IMG/VR virus record: IMGVR_UViG_3300046536_000190
Span: 1 to 33,649 of that record
DNA length: 33,649 nucleotides
Origin: a virus
Reading direction: 5' to 3' (one strand)
Below the pieces are notes generated by a model, which saw only the letters and a list, made by a program, of their open reading frames with translations, searched no databases and was not told the DNA's origin. Shown here one piece after another: positions 28,478-33,649 of the stretch. The translations under genes and the position numbers were made by a program. The first letter of the stretch is position 1. Every line of letters starts with the position of its first letter.

Positions 28478-29115
28478 GCCGAGAAATCGACAACACGACC
28501 GTTGAGCTGGTGCTGGGCGGAAAGCTCGGCGAGAAGTACGGGCGCTCGCACCACCTGGTCGCGAGAACGCCCGTGCAGGCGTTCCGGCTGATGTGTCTCA
28601 ACTACCCGGAGTTCAAGCAGGAAGTGATCGACGACTCACTGGCCGGCGCTGAGTATCAGTTCGTGGTGGACGACCGCCGCAGCGTCGGAGAGAAGGAGCT
28701 GACCTTCCCGATCGGGGGCGGAAAGCTGCTGTTCGCTCCGGTCATTGGCGGCGCAGGCGGCAAGCTCGGCGGCGTAATCACGACGGTAATCGGCGTTGTG
28801 CTGATCGCTGTGGCGACCGTTTTTCAGCAGTACGAACTATATCCGGCACTGACGCCGATGCTCTTTGGCGCCGGCATTTCGCTGACGCTCGGCGGCATCA
28901 CATCGCTGTTGACCACGGTGCCCAAGGCCAACAGCGCGGGCGCAGGCGACAGCCTCAGCTCGTTCTACTTCAATGGCGCGGCCAATACACAGCAGCAAGG
29001 CGCGCCGGTGACGCTCGTCTACGGTCGCATGCTGGTCGGCTCGACGGGTATCTCGGCGTCGCTGCAGGCGATCGACCTGTCGCAGGCACCTGCTGAAACG
29101 GGGAACCTCTCTTGA
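28474..29115 (+). CDS. Tail assembly protein gpI-like, 213 aa
   Basis: The N-terminal domain (VELVLGGKLGEKYGRSHHLV, TPVQAFRLMCLNYPEF) is the beta-grasp-like start of the lambda tail I family. Two hydrophobic glycine-rich segments follow (about 98-117 and 126-147, VITTVIGVVLIAVATVFQQY and LFGAGISLTLGGITSLL). The C-terminus includes NTQQQGAPVTLVYGRMLVGS, the family's typical VP(L/V)xYGR-type ending. gpI is required for tail tip assembly and, in lambda, is not kept in the virion. It lies between K and J as in lambda. Confidence 0.93.
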   Translation: MSREIDNTTVELVLGGKLGEKYGRSHHLVARTPVQAFRLMCLNYPEFKQEVIDDSLAGAEYQFVVDDRRSVGEKELTFPIGGGKLLFAPVIGGAGGKLGGVITTVIGVVLIAVATVFQQYELYPALTPMLFGAGISLTLGGITSLLTTVPKANSAGAGDSLSSFYFNGAANTQQQGAPVTLVYGRMLVGSTGISASLQAIDLSQAPAETGNLS

Positions 29116-32100
29116 ACGCTCGCGTACCTTTCAACAGGCGCCCTCTCGCGGGCGGCTTTCCCGCTCCGAAGCGCGTCATAGCGCGCATCCCGAGCGAGCC
29201 GCCGCGCGGAGCTGGCGGCGGAGGCAAGGCAGGCGGTGGTTCGTCAACCACGCCAACGGAAGATCCGGACTCGCTGCAGTCCGTAGCCTTTGTCTCGGTG
29301 CTCGATCTACTGTGCGAGGGTGAGATCCAGGGTTTGGTGAAGGGCGGCTTCAGCCCGAGCGTGGCCGGCGTGGAGTCGGACTCGATCTTTCTGGACAACG
29401 TGCCGGTCACGTCCAACGGCTCGCCGAATTTCAACGGCTACACGGTGGCGTGGGTCAACGGGACACAGGCGCAGGGCGTCATCCCAGGCTTCGGATCGGT
29501 CTACTCGGCCGTCACGCTCGGTTCGGAGGTCAAGGCAGGTGTGCCGATCCAGGCGTCGGTCGATAACCCGGAAGCGAACGCTGTGGTCGTCACAGCGTCG
29601 GTGTCGCAGCTGTATTCGGCCAACACTACCACCGGTGACGTCAAGGGCACCACAGTCGACCTGGTCTTCGAGTACCGGCCCACAGGCAGCGTCACGTGGA
29701 TTCAGGGCGCGGCGATGACCATCACAGGAAAGACGCGCAGCAAGTATCAGCGCAGCGTGCGCTTTGACCTGACCGGCACCGGCCCGTGGATCGTACGCTG
29801 CCGCCGCATCACTGCAGACTCCACCAGCTCGGCGCTGGTGAACAACACCTTCTTCGACGTGGTCGAGTCGGTGGTCGATCAACGGCTACGCTACCCGAAC
29901 TCGGCGCTCGTCGGGCTGACCATCGACGCGCGGCAGTTCAGCAGCGTGCCCTCGCGCAGCTACCTGGTAGATGGGCTGATCATCCGCGTGCCGAACAACT
30001 ACGATCCGGATCTGCGCACGTACAGCGGCGCGTGGAACGGGGGTTTCAAGCTCGCATTCTGCAATAACCCGGCATGGTGCTTCTACGACCTGATCTCGTC
30101 GACGCGCTACGGGCTGGGCAACTACCTGAGCGACGCGACGGTAGATACGACGGCGCTGTACCAGATCGGCCAGTACTGCGACGAGATGGTGCCCGACGGG
30201 TTCGGCGGCATGGAGCCGCGATTCACCTGCAACATGGTGATCAACAACCCGAAGGAAGCCTACCAGTGCATGCAGGACATGATCTCGATCTTCCGGGGCA
30301 TGACCTACTGGGCGGGCGGCAACATCCTCGTGACGCAGGACGCGCCGAAGACGCCGGTGAAGAAGTTCTCGCGCGCGAACGTCGTCGGCGGCAAGTTCAC
30401 GTACCAAGGCACCGCGCTCAAGGACCGCCACAGCGTCGCGCTCGTGCGCTGGAACGACCCCGCGCAGCTGTACCAGCAGAACACCGAGTACGTCGAGAAC
30501 GCAGACGCCCTCGCCCGCTTCGGCGTGAAGGTCACCGAGATCATGGCGGTGGGCTGCACCTCGCGCGGGCAGGCGCACCGGCTCGGCCAGTGGGCGCTCA
30601 TCAGCGAACTGGCCGACACCGACCAAGTGATGTTCCAGGCAGGCATGGACGCTGCGATGCTCACGCCAGGCGAGGTGATCTACGTCGCGGACCCGGTGCG
30701 CAGCTCGAAGCGCATTGGCGGTCGCGTGCTCAAGGCCGACCTGAACACCGTGACGCTGGACGCGCCGGTGGTGCTCGACGCTGGTCAGACGTACTCTCTG
30801 CTCTACTACGACGGCAACGGCGACAGCTACCAGACGCAGGTGCTCAACACCGCCAACACGACGGCGCTGCTGACCTTCACGGCGCCGGTGACGAATCCGC
30901 CGCAGCCGGGCTTCATGTGGGTGCTCACAGGTTCGAACCTCGTGCCGCAGACTTTTCGCGTCCTTAACGTTAAGGAGTCCGAAAAGAACCTGTTCGACGT
31001 CACGGCCGTCACCTACAACGCATCGAAGTACGCTGCGATCGACTTCAATACCAAGCTGCAGATGCCGCCGGTTGGCTATGGCGACGCGCTCGGTGCCGCG
31101 ATCCCGAAATTCTGGAGCCTGACAGAGACGACGTTCCTCGCGGCGCCCGGCGTGATCGGCTCGAAGATCATCATGAGCTGGTCGGGCAACACGACGCACT
31201 TCATGATCCAGTGGCGCGTGAACGGCGGCATCTGGATGAGCGACACGACGCGCACGCCGGGCTACGAGATCGACGGCGTGACCAAGGGCGACATCTACGA
31301 CTTCAAGATCTACGGTATCGCCGCGGATGGCGCGCTGTCGGCCTCGCTCGACGAGACGTACACGATCAACGGCAGCAGTGCGCCGCCCGGTGCGCCGACG
31401 TCGCTCACCGCGCAGGCCGACTTCCGCTCGGCGAAACTGAACTGGGCTGCGCCGCCCGACCTCGACCTGGCTTACTTTCAGGTGGCGTGGGCGGGATCGA
31501 ACAACCTCGCCGCGGCAGGCATCGTCGGCGACAAGATCGGCAGCACGAGCTGGACAGTGGGCACTCTGACGCCGACGGTGCCTGTCTACTTCTGGGTGCG
31601 CGCGGTCGACACGAGCGGCAACGTCGGGCCGTGGAACAGCAACGTCGGCACGGTCTGCGTGCCGCTGCAAGGCGGCACGCTCGACATCGAGAACCTGGCG
31701 GTCACCAACGCGAAGATCGCGAACGCAGCGATCGGCACGGCGCAGATCCAGAACGCTGCGATCACCTCGGCGCTGATTGCCAACGCGCAGATCGTCGCGG
31801 CGCACATCGCCAACGCGCAGATCCAGAACGCACACATCCAGGATCTGTCGGTCAGTACGTTCAAGATCGGCGCGAACCAGGTGACGACGATGGTTTCAGT
31901 TTCGTCGGGCAACAACGTCTCGACGTCGTACACCGGCAGCGGCGGCATGATCCTCGTTCTCGCCAGCGGGCCTCTGAGTTCGGCCAGCACCGCGAGCATT
32001 ACCTTGAACGGCGGAGTTCTTGCCAGCGGCACGATCAGTACAGGCGGCGGGACGACTATCTCAACCATCACGCTCACCGCGGTGACCTCCTTTAACGGGA

Positions 32101-32171
32101 CCGTGACAATGGCCACCACCGGGTTCGGGCTTGGCGTGACAACCCTGACAATGTTTGAGGCTAAACGATGA
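29112..32171 (+). CDS. Central tail tip / host specificity protein gpJ-like, 1019 aa
   Basis: gpJ forms the tail tip and, in lambda, its C-terminus binds the receptor. The start is TTG 29112 in a TTGA overlap. Its N-terminus has the family signature: a Gly-rich stretch (GAGGGGKAGGGSS), then DSLQSVAFVSVLDLLCEGEI and GLVKGG. The middle contains the baseplate-hub-like part (LAFCNNPAWCFYDLISSTRY, YCDEMVPDGFGGMEPRFTCN). A fibronectin III-like domain (PPGAPTSLTAQADFRSAKLN) starts near residue 757. Nine 5-residue repeats AxIxx (867-911) precede a Thr/Ser-rich beta C-terminus of about 100 residues, which is the most likely receptor-contact part. Slightly shorter than lambda gpJ (1132 aa). Confidence 0.94.
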   Translation: MNARVPFNRRPLAGGFPAPKRVIARIPSEPPRGAGGGGKAGGGSSTTPTEDPDSLQSVAFVSVLDLLCEGEIQGLVKGGFSPSVAGVESDSIFLDNVPVTSNGSPNFNGYTVAWVNGTQAQGVIPGFGSVYSAVTLGSEVKAGVPIQASVDNPEANAVVVTASVSQLYSANTTTGDVKGTTVDLVFEYRPTGSVTWIQGAAMTITGKTRSKYQRSVRFDLTGTGPWIVRCRRITADSTSSALVNNTFFDVVESVVDQRLRYPNSALVGLTIDARQFSSVPSRSYLVDGLIIRVPNNYDPDLRTYSGAWNGGFKLAFCNNPAWCFYDLISSTRYGLGNYLSDATVDTTALYQIGQYCDEMVPDGFGGMEPRFTCNMVINNPKEAYQCMQDMISIFRGMTYWAGGNILVTQDAPKTPVKKFSRANVVGGKFTYQGTALKDRHSVALVRWNDPAQLYQQNTEYVENADALARFGVKVTEIMAVGCTSRGQAHRLGQWALISELADTDQVMFQAGMDAAMLTPGEVIYVADPVRSSKRIGGRVLKADLNTVTLDAPVVLDAGQTYSLLYYDGNGDSYQTQVLNTANTTALLTFTAPVTNPPQPGFMWVLTGSNLVPQTFRVLNVKESEKNLFDVTAVTYNASKYAAIDFNTKLQMPPVGYGDALGAAIPKFWSLTETTFLAAPGVIGSKIIMSWSGNTTHFMIQWRVNGGIWMSDTTRTPGYEIDGVTKGDIYDFKIYGIAADGALSASLDETYTINGSSAPPGAPTSLTAQADFRSAKLNWAAPPDLDLAYFQVAWAGSNNLAAAGIVGDKIGSTSWTVGTLTPTVPVYFWVRAVDTSGNVGPWNSNVGTVCVPLQGGTLDIENLAVTNAKIANAAIGTAQIQNAAITSALIANAQIVAAHIANAQIQNAHIQDLSVSTFKIGANQVTTMVSVSSGNNVSTSYTGSGGMILVLASGPLSSASTASITLNGGVLASGTISTGGGTTISTITLTAVTSFNGTVTMATTGFGLGVTTLTMFEAKR
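31710..31844 (+). repeat. Nine 15-bp coding repeats (pentapeptide AxIxx) in the gpJ-like gene
   Basis: Units read AKIAN, AAIGT, AQIQN, AAITS, ALIAN, AQIVA, AHIAN, AQIQN, AHIQD. A strict five-residue period with Ala at position 1 and Ile at position 3 suggests a short beta-helical or trimeric stalk before the tip domain. Confidence 0.8.
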
Positions 32172-32581
32172 GCGACACGACAGTTACGCGCGACGAGACG
32201 CAGACCGACTACACAATCGTGGATGCGGCGGGCCGTGTGCAACAGGTCGGCAACATGCCTGCGTGGATGGTCGCTGACCAGGACGCGCACGTGCCTGACG
32301 GCGGCCACATTCTGCCGGGCAGGGCGGATTTCTATGCAGACTACGCCGACAGCAGCACCACGCCGTGGTCTCTGAAGGCACGCCCGCAAAACTCTGCAGT
32401 CCTGAGCGGTATGAAAATCTCTAACGTGCCGAACCCCTCTGCCGTTACAATCGGCGGCGATGAGCCGGTCATGGTCACCGACGGCGAGGTCGAGCTGGAA
32501 TTCACCCAGCCGGGCACGTTCGATATTAAGGTGTCCTCATGGCCTATGCTCGACGTAACCTTTAGCGTGACCGTGCCGTGA
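32168..32581 (+). CDS. Tail-end hypothetical protein, 137 aa
   Basis: ATGA overlap with the gpJ-like gene. Beta-rich: DYTIVDAAGRVQQVGNMPAW near residue 15, then KARPQNSAVLSGMKISNVPN, and a closing Ig-like segment GEVELEFTQPGTFDIKVSSW. The C-terminal layout resembles small Ig-like domains that accompany tail fibres. It may be a tip-associated or fibre-attachment protein; the role is inferred only from its position after gpJ. Confidence 0.6.
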   Translation: MSDTTVTRDETQTDYTIVDAAGRVQQVGNMPAWMVADQDAHVPDGGHILPGRADFYADYADSSTTPWSLKARPQNSAVLSGMKISNVPNPSAVTIGGDEPVMVTDGEVELEFTQPGTFDIKVSSWPMLDVTFSVTVP

Positions 32582-32772
32582 AGATCACACACAACCCCGA
32601 CCATCGACCGCTGCGCGCGGCGGCGTACCCCAGCGTTGGCGACCAGCTCGACGCGCTGTGGAAGATCGTTGAAGCGCTGACGACACAGACACCTCCCCCG
32701 CCTGAAGCGCTGGCGGTGTACGCGCAGGTGCAGTCGGTGAAGGCGAAGTACAAGAACAGGAGTACGAAATGA
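32578..32772 (+). CDS. Small conserved phage protein with YPSVGDQLDALWK motif, 64 aa
   Basis: GTG start at 32578 in a GTGA overlap. The protein carries PLRAAAYPSVGDQLDALWKI (11-30) and ends in a helix with LAVYAQVQSVKAKYKNR. The YPSxxDQLDxLW core is widespread among small proteins encoded between tail tip and fibre genes of proteobacterial phages, and is also seen in some tail fibre assembly contexts. Function not established. Its stop overlaps the next gene's ATG (32769). Confidence 0.7.
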   Translation: MKITHNPDHRPLRAAAYPSVGDQLDALWKIVEALTTQTPPPPEALAVYAQVQSVKAKYKNRSTK

Positions 32773-33176
32773 GTGGCGCGGCCTACGACCTGAAGATCGA
32801 GCAGGGGGACGACTGGAGCCCGATCTGGACGTTGCGCTATCGCGGCGCGCAGACCCCGTTCAACCTGACGGGCTACACCGCGAAGATGCAGATCCGCTCG
32901 ACCTACTACGCAGCGGCGAAGCTGGTCGACCTGGTGTCGCCGGCGGGAATCATCCTCGGCGGCGTCGCTGGCACGATCCAGCCGGTGATCAGCGACGCTC
33001 AGACGATGACGCTGATCCCGGCAGGGGCGCCGGCCCCGAACCCGGTGAACGTCAAGATCAACGACCGGGCGTACACGCTGGTAGGCGTGTACGACCTGAA
33101 GATCACCAGCGCAGGCGGCGTGACGACGACTGTCGCCGGTGGCCGTGTGCTCGTGTCGCCCGACGTAACCCGATAA
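32769..33176 (+). CDS. Tail-region structural-type protein, 135 aa
   Basis: The protein begins AAYDLKIEQGDDWSPIWTLR, continues NLTGYTAKMQIRSTYYAAAK and ends with VGVYDLKITSAGGVTTTVAG and GGRVLVSPDVTR. The pattern IxQGDDWxxxxxxxxxxGxPxxLTGYTxxMQIR ... G.YDLxxT...G.V..xxxGxV is a known small phage beta-sandwich family (BppU-like or fibre-adaptor type by general resemblance). A role in attaching the side fibre that follows is plausible, not shown. ATGA overlap with the previous gene. Confidence 0.68.
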   Translation: MSGAAYDLKIEQGDDWSPIWTLRYRGAQTPFNLTGYTAKMQIRSTYYAAAKLVDLVSPAGIILGGVAGTIQPVISDAQTMTLIPAGAPAPNPVNVKINDRAYTLVGVYDLKITSAGGVTTTVAGGRVLVSPDVTR

Positions 33177-33188
33177 ACAGGACCAGAC

Positions 33189-33649
33189 ATGGCATCGGAT
33201 CTCGAACTTGTAGTAGACGAAACCGTCATCGAGCTGGTTGACTCTGACGTAGGCGGCACGGCTGCGGGCGCGGCTGCGGGCAGCGCAACTGCGGCGGCTA
33301 GTAGCGCGAGCGCGGCGAGCGCTTCGAAGGACGCTGCAGCTACCAGCGCAGCCGCCGCACTCGCGTCGAAAAACGCAGCTGGCACCAGTGAGACGAACGC
33401 GGCCACGAGCGCAGCTGCCGCACTCGCGTCGAAAAACGCAGCTGGCACCAGTGAGACGAATGCAGCTACCAGCGCAGCCGCCGCACTCGCGTCGAAAAAC
33501 GCAGCTGGCACCAGTGAGACGAATGCAGCTACCAGCGCAGCCGCCGCACTCGCGTCGAAAAACGCAGCTGGCACCAGTGAGACGAATGCAGCTACCAGCG
33601 CAGCCGCCGCACTCGCGTCGAAAAACGCAGCTGGCACCAGTGAGACGAA
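33189..33649 (+). CDS. Side tail fibre, N-terminal part (3' partial)
   Basis: ATG 33189 starts a short acidic head (MASDLELVVDETVIELVDSD) followed by a long Ala/Ser/Thr tract with 21-residue repeats (KNAAGTSETNAATSAAAALAS). Such repeats, three heptads each, are typical of the stalk of lambda Stf-like trimeric side fibres. The receptor-binding end lies beyond the window. The gene follows the small tail-tip genes, as stf follows J and lom in lambda. Confidence 0.8.
   Translation, partial: MASDLELVVDETVIELVDSDVGGTAAGAAAGSATAAASSASAASASKDAAATSAAAALASKNAAGTSETNAATSAAAALASKNAAGTSETNAATSAAAALASKNAAGTSETNAATSAAAALASKNAAGTSETNAATSAAAALASKNAAGTSET
33366..33649 (+). repeat. Near-identical 63-bp tandem repeats in the fibre gene, 4.5 copies visible
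   Basis: Units start at 33366, 33429, 33492, 33555 and 33618 (cut by the window edge). The first unit differs by a few silent changes (for example CGCGGCCACG for TGCAGCTACC); the others are identical, indicating recent duplication or gene conversion. Confidence 0.92.

Noticed and set aside
29886-31835. 649-codon open frame on the minus strand
   Set aside because: It lies opposite the gpJ-like gene, which has clear family motifs. The frame is open because GC-rich third positions on the coding strand remove stops from the complement; the translation is Arg/Val/His-rich nonsense.
33366-33649. Regular direct repeats resembling a CRISPR array
   Set aside because: There are no unique spacers; the 63-bp units are contiguous, in frame and encode a fibre stalk.

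Overview
The window reads as part of a phage-plasmid (a temperate phage that would be kept as an extrachromosomal plasmid) from a GC-rich betaproteobacterium. A Burkholderia/Paraburkholderia-like host is my inference from the high GC content and the style of the small phage proteins. Every gene I can support lies on the + strand. One stretch carries a partition cassette (ParA plus a ribbon-helix-helix partner) and a Rep_3-family initiator preceded by iterons, an AT-rich segment and a DnaA box. It is followed without a break by a nearly complete lambda-type siphophage morphogenesis cluster. No integrase, repressor, lysis gene or transposase is visible in the window.

Layout. 1-2782: a tightly packed chain of small accessory genes, mostly joined by 4-nt stop/start overlaps, including one HU/IHF-like DNA-binding protein. 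2767-2936: a promoter, a tRNA-like gene with an abnormal anticodon arm, and a terminator. 3047-3232: a small membrane protein. 3233-3524: a non-coding segment rich in inverted repeats with a long alternating purine-pyrimidine tract, the best candidate for the partition site and par operator. 3525-4461: parA and a parG-like gene. 4462-5035: a possible small RNA with a terminator, then the origin (AT-rich DNA, eight iterons at about 21.5-bp spacing, a DnaA box, inverted iterons at the rep start). 5036-5794: rep.

5904-8841: virion-type or unknown genes upstream of the terminase, including a protein with a long 21-residue repeat tail. 8842-10572: terminase large subunit. 10573-11874: small genes, terminators and a candidate 200-nt RNA. 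11875-17063: portal, S49 head protease, an Ala-rich scaffold candidate, decoration protein and major capsid protein. 17165-19972: head-tail joining genes and tail completion (gpZ-like and gpU-like). 20026-29115: tail tube, gpG and gpGT with a canonical -1 slippery heptamer, tape measure, then gpM-, gpL-, gpK- and gpI-like genes. 29112-33649: gpJ-like tip protein, three small tail-end proteins and the start of a side tail fibre with near-identical 63-bp repeats, cut off by the window edge.

Functionally, Rep and the iterons would copy the element, ParA/ParG would segregate it, and the head and tail genes would build a long-tailed virion. Head and tail assignments rest on motifs where I name them and otherwise on gene order matching lambda; the text marks which. 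Gene starts were moved from the longest ORF when a Shine-Dalgarno sequence or a stop/start overlap supported a better one.
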